From Gentiana macrophylla (Eukaryota; Streptophyta; Magnoliopsida; Gentianales; Gentianaceae): a DNA stretch of 64,000 nucleotides. Made by a program: the position numbers and the translations under genes. The stretch spans positions 62,001-126,000 of the forward strand of contig JAOBSW010000100.1 in the NCBI GenBank assembly GCA_026214975.1. The letters are read 5' to 3'. A model generated the notes under the pieces. That model saw only the letters and a program-made list of their open reading frames with translations, was not told where the DNA came from and ran no database searches. Of this stretch, positions 10,801 through 23,240 are shown one piece after another; within the stretch, counting starts at the first letter, position 1; the number at the start of each line of letters is the position of its first letter.

Positions 10801-12089
10801 ATTAGTAGGAAAATGAATAAATAAATACAAAATGCCTGCAAACAAGTTCACCAATTACGTTGTTAGGTCTCTCCAATTTCATCAAGAAAGCAGAGAATAC
10901 TGTCATTACCAATACCTTGGATGAAATATTCCGGTCCTTGAGGAAGGAAGGAAGCTGCAGATCCTTATTAGAAATGGAGATGGGTTCCAGGGCCCACCCT
11001 CCTGCTTTCTCCTCATCATCCACAAACTCCAGTGTATTTCCCATCGAGCTGAACGGAACAGTGTATTTCGGCAATAAAGACCAATCATGGGTCCTAAACG
11101 TCTCAGCCATAGAAGGAAGCAACCCCTTCAACTCAAATAACCAACAAGAATGTAAGAGGCCTTAAAAAAGGGAAAACACACCAAAAAGACGAACAACACC
11201 TGAGAACAAATGAACAGTCCATGAAATTACGGAATAGGATCCTCTCAAGTACTTGCCCACACCACCATACGATCGTACTTGCCCATCTCCCACCTCAACC
11301 ATCAAAATCAAACAAATGGACAGTCCCCAAGAAGAAAAAAAAAAGATAAAACAACGTACAACACCACATATATGTAGCCAACAGCCCCGTAGTCTACTGC
11401 ATACATCACTCATTAATTTCAAGGGAACTCTTTATTATCCAGATAAGCTTCCTTAAGCATCATAAAGCCCGTTAAACACCCACTTAAACCTCTAAACCTC
11501 TAAATCTCTTAAACCCCATGAACCCCTTAAACACCCCCTTAAAATCCACCTTAAACTGCTAGTTCTAAATTGTGTCATGACTCCGGATTTTCAAATAACG
11601 AATTGACGACGTCATCACTGCCACCAAGGTACATCGGCGAACCGAGCCTTCAGGGTTCAGTTCATAGATATGAGCCCAATAGGAGCTAGTGAGTAGTATA
11701 AATAATAGAAGTAATGATGTATTAGCTTATAGAAACCGTAACACTGAACTCAATTTTCTATTTCCCTCTTCTTCCTTCTCTAATATCTTCTCTGCTTTTG
11801 CGTTCTTCCCCAATCTCTTTTCTTATTCTTTTCTGCATTTTAATCCGAAAAACCTAAATCATTACAAATTGCTGGGGGGATTTAAAGCTTATAAGAAGGA
11901 AAAAAAAAAGTTTGAACCTTTTATCTTAATTAATTTTCAACAAAAAGACAGCTCAAGCATTGAAGCAGGTTACTAGGAAAAGTACACCCAGTTAACTCTC
12001 CAACATCCTCAAGAAAGGAGAATAAACAATACCTTGGCTAGAATATTACAACTACTTCCCATGTAGAAAGGTTGCAGCCGCCGTTTCAT
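7802..12089 (-). CDS. Divergent importin-alpha-like ARM-repeat protein
   Basis: Exons read on the minus strand: 12089-12033, 11131-10916, (10510-10295), 10081-10003, 9898-9807, 9707-9636, 9539-9376, 9255-9174, 8733-8599, 8476-8337, 8201-7802. Each junction has GT and AG and keeps frame, except the bracketed exon, whose acceptor is CA instead of AG. The product is about 478 residues without that exon and 550 with it; importin-alpha is usually about 530. Recognised ARM segments include GGLEFLVFACSHEDED, LLEVCFDAIENILRAGEAKA, EDACWTVGRIA and NAEAQRQVCLALSFLANC, which match importin-alpha repeats 5-10. In canonical importin-alpha these bind basic NLS peptides through WxxxN ladders, but here most W/N positions are lost. 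No clear basic IBB domain is seen; the first exon gives MKRRLQPFYMGSSCNILAK. A long D/E-rich insertion follows AKAKADKAKEDEEE near the C-terminus. It may be a neofunctional paralogue or an early pseudogene. Confidence 0.7.
10003..11131 (-). repeat. Tandem triplication of an exon-intron unit
   Basis: Three related exon copies: C (10916-11131, 216 nt), B (10295-10510, 216 nt) and A (10003-10081, shortened, 79 nt). All begin LK..LPSMAETF(K/R)..DWSLL. B and C both end before a GTATTG donor in the same phase, and flanking intron sequence is duplicated too (compare 10620-10800 with 11270-11425). The first coding exon at 12033 also has the same GTATTG donor and homologous intron start. In B the acceptor reads TTTACA instead of TTTCAG (A) or TTTGAG (C), so it may be skipped; skipping keeps frame. 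Confidence 0.8.
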
Positions 12090-12650
12090 TTGGAGTCTCT
12101 CTGCTTTCTCTTCAGACAGCGAACTCGACCAAGTGGGCACAAAATTGCTGCCGCAGCAATTTTGTTTCTGCGAGGCTTTTTTTTTTTTTTTTTTTTTTTT
12201 GTTTGTATGATCTGTGAGGTAAATATTGACGTGGCAACATATCTTACAAACCCCTACGTCTCCGTTTCTTTTCGTTAGAGCTTTTTTTAAAGTTTTTTAT
12301 ATCACTTCATCAATTATTTTTTAATATCTTACCAATCATTTCTTTAATTGCAAATAAAAAAATATTAAATCATCTCTCATCATTTCACTTTATCAACTTT
12401 ATAAACTTTTTACCATTATTTTATTCATTATACTACTTTATTTTAATTTCTTTCACCAATCATTTCATAATCTACACAAATTTCAAAAAAGCATGTTAAC
12501 TTTCTAATCATTACTTCAATCATTTTATTTAAAACAACCCTAAAAAAACTTCAACCCACAACAAATAGAGCCTACATTTCTCGGTTTTTGGGAATTTTTT
12601 TTAAGGTGCAAGTTCAATTATGTGGCCGAGAACAAGTTTTCTTCACATAT
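12090..12650. other. Region 5' of the importin-like gene: poly(T) tract and A/T-rich DNA
   Basis: A run of about 24 T lies at 12177-12200, which is poly(A) on the gene's strand and upstream of its first ATG. From 12280 on the DNA is A/T-rich with short repeated TTTCACTTTATCA-like words. No gene or clear promoter box was identified. Confidence 0.4.
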
Positions 12651-12659
12651 ATCTATAGA

Positions 12660-12875
12660 ATTTGGCGTTCCCGGGCCCAATATGTTCCGGATATACGTGA
12701 TTACCATATATTACATCAAATGATGTTATGTACGGGACTAGTGACACCTTCCGGACATAATACATACAGAAAAGGGGCATCATGGGCCGGACATGTACTG
12801 GATCCGGCAATGACAATTCGAATTCGTTATGTCCGGGGATTGACACCTCCCGGACATAATACATACGGGTAAGGG
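12660..12875. repeat. Degenerate internal repeats with CCGGACATAATACATAC
   Basis: The phrase CGGACATAATACATAC follows GTGACACCTTC near 12750 and GACACCTCC near 12845, and related CCGGACATGTAC and CCGGATATACG words lie between. This gives a few diverged copies of a 60-100 bp unit. No coding role is evident. Confidence 0.4.
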
Positions 12876-13063
12876 GTTTCACATAGGGACGGCTGCAGGA
12901 ATTATGTGATACGTGTCAGAGATCGATAACGACACATCGTATTATAAGTTTTTAATGCATTATTTATAAAATATATGTATAGTTGTGGGTCGAACGTTAA
13001 TATTTGAAAATTGTAGCGGGTCATTGAGTAGATATTAATACATAAAAATTTTAAATAGTGTGA

Positions 13064-13066
<3 letters not shown>

Positions 13067-13134
<68 letters not shown>
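13067..13134. repeat. (TA)n microsatellite
   Basis: A pure AT/TA run of about 68 bp sits 34 bp before the target site of the Tat element. Confidence 0.97.
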
Positions 13135-13138
<4 letters not shown>

Positions 13139-13172
13139 TTTATTTTATTTTTATTTTTTTTTATTTGGGGTC

Positions 13173-13840
13173 TGATATCCCGGATTGGACGGGGGTACTG
13201 TTTCATCCATATTGGGCCTACAATCTCGGCCCATCAACACGAGATAATGGGCCTCTATCTCCGTGGCGGCGCCACCAAGCTTCTTACGGCCGCTAGCTAT
13301 AAATCGGGGCTGTCCGCCGACATTAAGCCGGACCCATTCTCTCCATGTGATTCCTACCTATATACTTAAGGCAAAAACGAGTCCGCTTAAGGTAAAAACG
13401 AGTCCGCTGATCGACCACACTTCTCGCTGCTCGCTGTTCGACCATACTACTCGCTGCTCGCCATGCCTATCCAGCTGGCCAATCCAGCTGGCAACACTTT
13501 ACAGCTGGCTAGGACACTTGTATTGCATGCATGCTTAACTTAGCTATATACTCTTAGATTGTCTTGTCGATGAACAGTAAACCGACTTACTTTTTAGCCT
13601 ATATATGGGGATCACATTGTAATAAAGAGGATCTATCTCTCAAGCTTTAACTATAAAATCTAATACAAGCGAAACTACGCCAATTTGTCGACAGATTAAC
13701 TTGTTCATCTTGTAAACCGATCCGGCAAAGATTGTTCTTATTCGCCACCCTAACCACACCGGAGAAATCATTCATTTCACCTCATATCCTCAAGATAAAC
13801 ACACATTACCGCAAATCGGTGTTCAAAGCCGCTACATCGA
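13173..13840 (+). repeat. 5' LTR of Tat element
   Basis: 668 bp. A candidate transcription signal CTATAAATCGGGG lies near 13298. Internal short repeats include two GGCAAAAACGAGTCCGC/GGTAAAAACGAGTCCGC units at about 13369-13408. Compared with the 3' LTR it keeps 28 bp near 13710-13737 that the other copy lost. Confidence 0.92.
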
Positions 13841-13860
13841 TTGGCTCGTTACCGGGAACG
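13841..13860 (+). other. Degenerate primer-binding site of Tat element
   Basis: TTGGCTCGTTACCGGGAACG directly follows the LTR. It resembles the TGGCGCCGTTGCCGGGGA site used by many plant Ty3/gypsy elements, with several changes, so priming may be impaired. Confidence 0.65.
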
Positions 13861-14249
13861 TCATTATCATTCAAAGATTCGAGGCTACTTATTCCACCAC
13901 AAAGACAATTTCACGGTGTCTCGGCGAAGTCATCATCATCTACGACTGTCGATCAACTTGTACTGCAGGAGATCATCCACTTCATTGCAAACTCACACTT
14001 GAGTCCATTTAAAATACCAGGTTGGTTTATACATCTTTTCATCGGTTTGAGATCTTCAAGTAAGGAAAGTTTGGTCATTTTTCGTTGCAAACCGCCCATA
14101 AATCATAAGTCATGGTGGCGGGAAAAACATGAACCTGCAACACCGCCTAAAGCATCCAATCAGGATCGCCACGTGGAGCGAGCACACACCCGTGGAGAAG
14201 TTAGTCGAAGGGTTATGTCGGATAGGCGGATATCAACCACCGCCTCACA

Positions 14250-15965
14250 ACCGACATGCGAGCATACATACGGGAAAGAGCTAAAGCCCGCGAAATACAT
14301 GATGAGGCGGTTAGGAAAAACCAAGGAAAGGAATCGCCGGGACATCTAACCCAAATAACGAACAAGAGGTTGTTTCAGCAGGGAGCGCCCCACGCGGCAA
14401 GATATATACAAAATAGCTCTACAGCACACATGCGGTATGTAGAGGAGATGCGGATAGAAATACCTTTGTTAATTGCGAAGGACTACCACCCCAACCTATC
14501 CGCAAATTCAGCCCTCCTCAACCCGACAAAGCAGAGCTACAACCAACTTTCAATCCTCCAAAAGTAGTCCAACATCATCGATCGAGTTAGAAGAGAGCGG
14601 ACCATGCGACCTCCCAACCAAGAGAAAATAGAAAATCAAAGACTTGGTGTTTGGGGCCCGTGGTCGACGATCGCGGTGCGACCTCGAGGCGACTAGGAAT
14701 CCTCGACAGTTCGTACTCGTATCCCGAAGGACATGGGGACTCGCAAGATCCGGGGGGACATATCGCGTTCCCGCATATTCCCGAATCAAGAGGAAATGGG
14801 AATAATGAAAAAAAAGCAGATTGAGGAATTACAGAAAGGAACAAAGGGTGTTAAAACGGTTCCGACATGGGGAACAAGTGTGCTTCATCCCAGCATACTG
14901 AAAGCGGCTCCAAGAGGGGGAACTCATTACCCTAATTTTATCAATTACCATGGGCGGCGGATCCTTTGGATTGGCTATCCGCTTTTCAAAGCAGAATCAG
15001 TTTGTGTACATCTAGCGAGGAGGCTTGGTGTATAGCATTTGTGGGATCAATGCAAGATAGGGCAGATCATGGATCCGCAGTCTTCCTCCCGGTTCGATTT
15101 TATCATGGGATGATCTGATCAACAAGTTTATAGCTGAATTTAGGTCAGTAGGAGGACCAAAAAAGACGCACATTGACCTGCATGAGGTCCGACAGGGCGA
15201 CAATGAGGCTACCCGCGCAGCTACTATGGCGGTTTTATAAAGTGTACGAGCTAACCAGGGGCATAGCGAGATAACGTCGTCATGACTAGCTTCAAAGCAG
15301 GGGTTGAAGCCGGGTATTTGAAATCTTATTTCGCTTTATCGCCACCGGCCGAACCTACAAGAGATGTTGAGCTCGACCGGAAAATACATTGCAAGCTGCG
15401 GGAAAGCGAAGAGCGTCTTCGTCCAACAAAAGGCAAGCAGAGGGTGAGCGAAGCCCGCCAAGAGACACCCGCAGAGAGGCGGATAGGGAGATCAAGAAAC
15501 TGAAAGATTTAAGGAAGAGCATTTCACGCCGCTGAATTTCCTATTCCCAGTGTTGAATGAAATCGAGAGCGAAATACCGAACCATACCCAATGGTTCCCG
15601 ACACACGCCGCGATGCATCCAAATTTTGTGGCTATCACAGGGATAAGTGGTCACACTACCGATGAATGTATCCAATTCAAACGAGCAATAGAGAGGTTGC
15701 TCGCTCGCGGACACCATGATCACCTCAAACTTGATACCGGAGGTCCAGATAGGAGGAATCAGCAAGCTCGTCAATTCGATAGGAACATTAGAATGATAAC
15801 CGAGCCTCCTCCCACCAATAATCAGATTAAAAATCGCATCAGCTCCATCAACAAGCATGTAGAAGCCTGTAGTTTTGCGAGGAGTGAACGACCCTTGCCT
15901 TTACTCGAAGTGGTGGTGACTTCAACCAATCTGAGAGGATATGTGCCTTTGCATCTCGGTGGTTG
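14250..15965 (+). pseudogene. Tat element gag, frameshifted
   Basis: The coding sense is spread over three frames. Recognisable parts are a gag core SWDDLINKFIAEFRSVGG followed by HIDLHEVRQGDNEATRA at about 15100-15235, where gag normally reads KTSxDLxxIKQGxxESLR. A zinc-knuckle-like segment is at about 15625-15700: GHTTDECIQFKRAIERLLARG keeps the H and last C, but the first C is gone. Structural capsid protein would not be made intact. The stop codons appear to come mostly from short indels. Confidence 0.7.
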
Positions 15966-15979
15966 TCAATCGGGCCTGT

Positions 15980-18900
15980 GTCAATAGAGTGATGGTTGAT
16001 ACAGGAGCTTGCCGCGATATCTATATTACAAGCGCTTCAAAGAGTTGGGATTCGGCGACTCTAATTTAAGACCGCATAATGGCACCGCCCGAGGCTTTAC
16101 CAATCATAAGATACAAAGTCAAAGGGCCATCGACCTCGATGTTCGAGATGGGAGATTATGCACCCTTCGCGCTTAAAAGGTGATGTTTTTAGTTGTCGAT
16201 CTTGGTCCAATTATAACATGATAATTGGAACACCCGCTTTAAAGCGATTTGGATGGTAGCTTCCATTCGCATCAACGAGCAAAGTTTTATGTTGGGGACA
16301 GGATCGGAACGTCGATCGGCCGAACCTGCCACCGTCCCTAACATACATACATGAGATGAGAACAGGAATAAGAGGATTGAATCGAGCGACCATATAACAT
16401 GGAGAACATCGACATGATCAGGGTCGTTGTTGATCCTGAACCAGTCAAAATAGAGTGTGAAACATTGCAAGTCAGAGATGAGCCAGATTTTACGGCAGAA
16501 GATGAGTTGATCGAGGTGGTCATCAATGAGGAATATCCCGAGCAAAAGATAAAGATAGGGGCTCGACTGAGTCCTATCGAAAGGGAAAAATTGATACAAT
16601 TACTCAAAGAGAATTTGAGTGCCTTTGCTTGGGTGGTTACCGACATGCGAGGAGTCGAACCAGACGTCGCCCTGCACCATCTTAACGTCGACCCTACTTT
16701 CAAGCCCGATACAATGAGCCGCGTCGATTCTCAGCAGAGAAAGGGCGGCGGTGAAAGTAGAGGTCGGAAAGCTTCTACAAGCGGGAATCATAAAGGAGCT
16801 TGCCTACCCTACTTGGTTGGCAAATGTGGTTATGGTAAAGAAGCACAACGGCAAGTGGAGAATGTGCGTCGACTTCACGGACATCAACAAAGCATGTCCG
16901 AAGGATCCTTATCAGCTACCACGAATTGACCGGTTAGTTGACTCTATTTACGGCTTTGAGGTTTTAAGTTTCTTAAGCGCATAATGCAGGTATCATCAAG
17001 CACGGATGGTCGAGTCGACAAAGAAAAACGGCTTTGAGCATTTGGAGGATTGTATTATTATGAAATGATGCCATTTGATTTGAAGAATGCGGGTTCGACT
17101 TATCGTGAATGGTCAACAGGGGTTTTCGATTCGCAGATTAGCGAGAAATATGGAGGCTTACATAGATGACATGGTTGTTAAGTCCCCGAGACGGTCCGCG
17201 CTGGCGACCTTCAAGAAACTTTCAATAATGTCCGAAAACACTCGATGAAGCTGAATCCGGCCAAGTGTACTTTTGGTGTCCAGGCAGGCAAATTTCTGGG
17301 GTTTATGGTTAGTCGTCGTGGCATCGAGGCTAATCCAGGAAAAATTCAAGCTTTGATTGACATGAGAGAGCCTACTACCATCAAGAAATCTACAGAGGCT
17401 CAACGGCCGCATCATTGCGCTAGGTCGCTTCATATCGAAATCAGCGGAAAGGTGTCTCCCCTTCTTCAAAATTCTCAGAGGCGACAAAACTTTTTCATGG
17501 AACGCAGAGTGTTCGCAGGCATTTCAAGCTTTAAAAGAATATCTAGGAAAACCACCTCTTTTGGTTAGCCCCGTAGAGGGAGACGTTTTGTTTTTGTACT
17601 TAGCGGCTTCAGACCGGGCTGTTGCCGCCGTTCTTGTCAAGGAGGCCGGAACCCTCCAAAATCCCGTCTATTATGTAAGCAAAGCTCTCAGTCCGGTGGA
17701 GAGCCGCTATTTTAATATTGAAAAATTAGCCTACTCGCTTGTCATTGCTGCCCGCAAACTCAGGGCTTACTTTACCTCACACACGATAGTGGTCTTAACG
17801 GATAGTCCACTGCGTCAAATATTGCATAAACCGGACCTTTCTGGTCGACTTCTCAGATGGGCAATCGAAATCACTGAGTTCGACATACAATATCAGCCCA
17901 GAAAAGCTATTAAGGGTCAAGCGCTGCCAGATTTTATTATAGAGACAAGCTTTAGCTCGCCACAACCCAGTTCGCCGTTAGCCCATGAGCCCGTTGCGGC
18001 AAGGAATAAGCCCAATCAATGTTGGCATTTGTATGTGGATGGGGCATCTAGTCGAAATGGTGTGGGGCGGAGTAATCTTGATGGAGCCGGAACAACGGAG
18101 GAAATCGAAAAAGCTTTGAGGTTCGAATTTCCCGCCACGAATAATCAAGCCAGTATGAAGCAAGAATTGCCGGGCTCAAATTAGCCAAAGAGTTAAAAGT
18201 GGAAAATGTTGAAGTATTCGTGATTCCCAACTCATTGTCAACCAAATCTCAAGGGATTATGACACGACTTTGTGGTATTAGAGAAGTATAGTGAGATTGT
18301 TCGACAACCGAAAAGCAACTTTAACTATTGCGAGTTCATCGAGGTGGAAGAGAGGACAACGAGCGAAAGCGGACTACCTCTCCAAGCTATCACTTAAAGA
18401 AGAAATTGCAGATCCTCGATAATAATCGAGTATCTAGCCGTACCGCTATTGAGGAAGCACAAATCATGGAAATTGATATACGGCACCAACTACATGTTGG
18501 ATTGATGAAGTTCAAGCTTACATAGAAAGCAGCCTCGCTACCCGAGGGAGCGGACAAAGCTCGCGCTCTTAAGAAAAGAGAGCCATGGTATATTTTAAAC
18601 AATGGAATACTCTACATAGAAGGTCCATTTACTAGACCTCTTTTACGATGTGTTCGAAAGGAAGAGAGCAAGACAATCCTTATCGAACTTCACCAAGGGG
18701 TGTGTGGGGGCCACCCCGCTAGCCGTTCTTTAGCACTGAAGGTCATAACCGCAGGGTATTATTGGCCAACCATCCTTAAAGACTCGAAAAATTTGGTAAG
18801 AGAATGCCCGGAGTGTCAAAAGCATCGCGGACATCCCCGCATACCATCGTCGACGAGCATCATAACCACGCCTTGGCCTTTCGACATGTGGGGCTCGATC

Positions 18901-19720
18901 TCATCGGACCATTTCCGCCAGGAAGAGGGGATGCAAAGTTATCATAGTAGCGTGGATTATTTCACAAAATGGATCGAAGCAAAACCCATGGTTAAAATTA
19001 CATAAAAGCGCGAGTTATTTCTTACACGATCAAATTTTTCACGTTTTGGCATCCAGCGGGCGGTAGTATCGGATCACGGCCCACAATTCAGGAAAGACTT
19101 TTCGGACCTTTGTGAGGAATTCAAAGTTAAACAACGGCGATCGTCCGTGGCTTATCTCTCGAGAAGCGGCGGCCGAGGCCGGCAATAAACAAATAATCAA
19201 GATGCTTAAGAAAAGCGTAGATGACAAGGTGAAAGCGAGGAGGGTGGGTCGATGAGCTACCCGCCATTCTCTGGTCACTTCGCACCACGATCAAAACACC
19301 CGGGAGAAACACACTTTGCCCTTACTTATGGATCGAGGCTATGATTCCGGTCGAAATGGCACTACCAAAGATCGTGGTCGCATTATACGAATCGGCGAAT
19401 AATCTTTTAAGCAGCGGATCGACTTGGATCGGTGGAGGAAAAAGAATAGCGACTTATCATCGATTAGCGAACTACAAACAAATCGCTAAACAAAGAACAC
19501 GACAAGCGAATCCGCGACCACTCACTTAAAGTCGGGATTTCGTTCTTCGAAAGAGAAGGCCACGGGTATGGGCACGATAAAGGAAGCTAACAAACAAATT
19601 GGGAAGGCCCTTATCAAGTCGCAAGAGAGATCAAGAAAGGACTTATGTCCTCGAAATCGGCAAGGCTACGAGCTCAATAGACCTTGGCATGCGGACAACC
19701 TCAAAAGGTACTACATGTAA
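15980..19720 (+). pseudogene. Tat element pol: protease, RT, dual RNase H, integrase
   Basis: Protease: MVDTGACRDI near 15990 (the DTG catalytic motif) and YNMIIGTPALKRFG near 16215. Reverse transcriptase: FAWVVTDMRGVEPDVALHHL near 16620, WRMCVDFTDINKACPKDPY near 16850, and the YIDD catalytic box at 17159-17170 in a shifted frame. RNase H: LFLYLAASDRAVAAVLV near 17590, through VLTDSPLRQILHKPDLSGRL. A second, plant-type RNase H begins WHLYVDGASSRNGVG near 18025, the Tat hallmark. Integrase: zinc finger with HQG, GGH and CPECQKH (18690-18825), then VDYFTKWIEAKPM. At least six frame changes or stops break it. The nearest relatives should be Tat-clade elements. Confidence 0.88.
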
Positions 19721-20299
19721 TAAATCGGCTAGGGATGTGGCTATCCCCTCGTTTCACGACTTGAGTGGTTAGGCTTTCTTATTTTGCTTGTAATCTTTAC
19801 TCATCTAGCGGGATGAGTCAAAATTAATAAAGCCCGACTTTACATTCTCTTTTTATATGCAAATTATTACAAGTATGCATGGGTAAGAAAGAATTGTGCT
19901 CGAAGAATTTTCAACAAAACTTCGGCTGGACTTTAGAGTTGTTAAAAATAGGGGCAATATTTGGGAAATTTTAACGCTGGCACAGGCACAACTTCCTAGC
20001 AAACAAGTTATTTGAGATAAGATTCGAGAGGGACAGATGTTATCTCAAACAGAGTCCGCACAAGATCGACCTAGAATCTTATCTAAAACAAAGGGACGGA
20101 TGATGTTGTTACCATCGGACTCAATTTAGACAGATAAATTCGAGCAAAAAGCAAGCATACATAAAAAACGGGCAGGAAACAAACTTGTGAATAAAATTAT
20201 AAGCAGGACATTACAAAGACAAATGTGCGGACAAAAGTGCGAGAAAAAGAAAAGAGTTATACATATATACGAGCACGAGAATAATGTTTTACAAAAGCA

Positions 20300-23240
20300 G
20301 AGCGGAAATCTAAGAACCCTCAGGCGCATCTCTTCGTTATGGACATTCTCTTCACGGAGAGAATGATGCAAAGATCGATCAACATTTGTCTCGAGATCAC
20401 GGAGGGCTCTACCAACGGCTCGGCCGGTTTGCTCCACCTCACCCCGAACCTGCTCGCCTCTCTTGGCGCTACCTCTCTTGCTTCGTGGCCAGCGCACACG
20501 CTTTCTCGGATTCGCCTCAATCACGGCGGGGCCACCCAATCAGGATCACACTCACGGAACATAGCGCTGAAGCTCAATATCGAAAAAGGTATGCGATCAT
20601 GAAATTCTCTTAGATAATCCCGAGAAGGATGGGTGAGAATCCATTCCTCTCAGGGCGTCAAGGTCGGGTTTATTGCCGTCATGAGCCAGGGCGCACCTCG
20701 CGATATGATAAAACCTTGATCATATCCCATCATAAAGCCGTCATCGAAGCGGCCTTGGTGACCTTCAACACTTGAGCCTAGATCTTCTTGGTGTGCCCTG
20801 AGATCCGTACACACCGCTTGCTCGGCTTCCCAATGAGCTTGGGCCTCGTTAACTTTAAGCTTCATCTCTGCATGGCCCGATCAAGCAGATTTACCGCGCC
20901 ACGAGGTCGAGTTAACTTCGGGTCTCGGTCAGTGCGCGCGATTTCTCAATCTCTGCATCAGCTGCGGTTAACCGCCCACGAAGCCCAGCGGACACATCAT
21001 TTGCGGCTCCCAGAGCTTTCTGAGTTTCAACCAGCTCTTTCCTGACATTGACACTTTCAGCTATGGTGCTTCTATAATCATTGATGAATTGTGCCAAGCC
21101 AGTACCAACCTAATGGAAGAAAAACCAATAGCGGAGTCAATATTGACTTGAGGAAAACGACAATAAAAAAAAAAAATGAAAAACAAAAACAAGAAATGAG
21201 GTTTACCATGCTCACCGTGGCGCCGTATAAGCCCCACAAATCTTCAATACTCCCCAGAAAGGCACGGCGGGGATCAACTTGATCCGCCAGCACAACCCTG
21301 TCCGCTATCCCGCGGCCTACCTCCATCTGGATCTCATTAGGGATACCCCATCTGAAATGTCTCAGCGGGGGCACATCAGCGATACCCCTTGAAATTGTGC
21401 GGCGCCATGGCGGTCGAGAGGTTGTTGCCGCATGAACTCTTTGTCCAACCAGGCAGCGGGACAACCTCTGGGCCCGATAGGGACTCCGGCAAAGGGCACT
21501 ACCACCTTCGTACCCGCAGATACCACGTCATCGGCCACAGGTTTGCCTTTATCAGTTTTGGATTTCTTAAGAGGAGGACCTCCTGCAAGCTGCTATCGTC
21601 TCCATCGGGCTCAATCTCTTCAACCATGACCCTCTTCTTATTATCACCAAGCAGCGGCTTTGTAAGAGTGAGTGCGCTTCATAGTTTTGCCCGCCACGGT
21701 TTTTTCTATTACTGGCGGCTGAGATGATTTTGTGACCTTAGCCCCAGAGGCTCCGGCCGCCGACGTCTGCAAGTCGACCATGGGAAGGGTTGTCTTAATC
21801 CCTTTTAGTTCGGCGCCCTTTTCACCTCACCAACGGTCTTTTGCTTGGATAATTGGGCTGCGACGAACTAATCTATCCATGGTACCTGCGGGGAACAAAT
21901 ATATATTAGCGACTAGAACATATGAAAAGAGACATATTATGAAAAGAAGCAAGAAGAATGCAAGTAAAAATCCTACTCGGTGCTCGCATATTAGGATAAC
22001 CGCCCGCATATTTTCACATCGAGAAGGCATAAACCTCCCATGGTGACACTCGCCGTACCAATCGGGATGGGTCGGCAACGAGTCGACTACAACTAAAGGT
22101 TCGCCCACACCGCTCCGGGAAGTCCGGCTGTCTAAGATAGGTGAGCGACGTCAAGCAACAACCTCCGGTTAAATGCCCTAGCACGAGGTTCATTTTTACG
22201 AGTATAGCCTGAGATCGTCTTTAAGCTCGGAGATAAACTCATCATCGTCATATTGGGTTTTATCTTATTCAAGTGATCGATCTTGACCGAATTCTCCGCT
22301 AGCTTCTCAAACGGCCAGCCTACCCGGGACTCTACCTTCATACATCTTTTGTCCCAATCCGCCACCTTGTCAGGAAGATCAAATAACAAGCGGGGTCTAC
22401 CATGACTCGATCGACTACGCGGTTGGATTTGGCGGCGCCGCTTCTCCGGGAGAAACTATAAAAATATAAAAGCACCGGCATCGGCGGTTCGCGCCCGCTC
22501 AACCCTCGATTATAATAAAGGACATTACCACGCGAACAACTCCCAAACTCAGGTCGCAAGGCATCACTTTTAGCTCTTCCATAAAGGTAACAAAGAATGG
22601 ATCAACGGGAGGTCCGAGTCCGCCGCAAAATGATCATAATGCGACCCACAGATAGTCTTTGTTGGTCTCGCCCACAGTCCATGGCATCTTTGGTCGCGCC
22701 ATACTAACAAAAGCGGTAGTCCGCCGAGATATAAATGCCGCTAACGCCGAAGTATAATCTTCTCGATCCTTAAACTCCCTCCATCGGGCTACAAGTTCAC
22801 TATCCGCCCGTTTTACGCTCCAAGTTCATTTTCAACCGCAGCGGACCTTCTCTTGGCGCCCTCTTCTTTTCGCGGGTTCTCGTTGGCGGATTTCTGCGTA
22901 CAACAATTTTGGAGATTTTGGGCTTCTCCGATACCTGGTAGTTTCCACGGCTTCCTTGATCTTGCCGCTACTTTTTGCGGCTCCGGTTTTAAAACTTTCT
23001 CCATCTGGTGAGAGAGATTGCTTAGTGCCATTTGGTCGTCATCTTCGACCTCGCCCTCCATGGCGCCCTCGCTTAATAATCGCGACCTGGGTCGATTCTA
23101 TGTTGATGGGCCCGGGGTTTGGATTTTCTTCCATCTCCTCCTCATCACCGCTAGAGCTAGCATCTCCATGCTAACCTCCTCGACCCATAACCCAGCTGCG
23201 GCCCTAGCCTCTTCGTCTGCGATTGTGTGTGCTCGATGAC
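20300..23240 (-). pseudogene. Antisense gene inside the Tat element (aORF)
   Basis: Minus-strand coding blocks lie between integrase and the 3' LTR. An N-terminal acidic part is at 23061-22813 (MEGEVEDDDQMALSNL). A central part at 22389-22240 has LPDKVADWDKRCMKVE, similar in style to the putative gypsy-type transposon domain of plant antisense ORFs. One exon ends ..LWGLYGATVSM at 21207. After a 97-bp intron (21206-21110, GTAAAC to CATTAG) an in-frame coiled-coil exon reads VGTGLAQFINDYRSTIAE. Further helical blocks run to about 20310 (HWEAEQAVCTDLRAHQEDLG). Frameshifts separate the blocks. The function of such aORFs is not established. A TATA box lies upstream at 23851. Confidence 0.6.

Noticed and set aside
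11465..11560. Interstitial telomere repeat (TTTAGGG)n
   Set aside because: CTTAAACCCC/CTCTAAACCTC words are irregular, with no perfect CCCTAAA array; chance low-complexity sequence in an intron is enough.
12033..12200. Importin-beta-binding (IBB) domain in the first exon of the importin-like gene
   Set aside because: Only a short KRR cluster is present; a true IBB has a long array of basic residues, and the upstream frame has no ATG before the poly(A) tract.
13060..13296. Tyr-Ile repeat protein
   Set aside because: Translation of the (TA)n microsatellite running into the Tat LTR.
16189..16703. Minus-strand ORFs in the Tat pol region
   Set aside because: They overlap recognisable protease and RT on the plus strand and have no family character; shadows of coding sequence.
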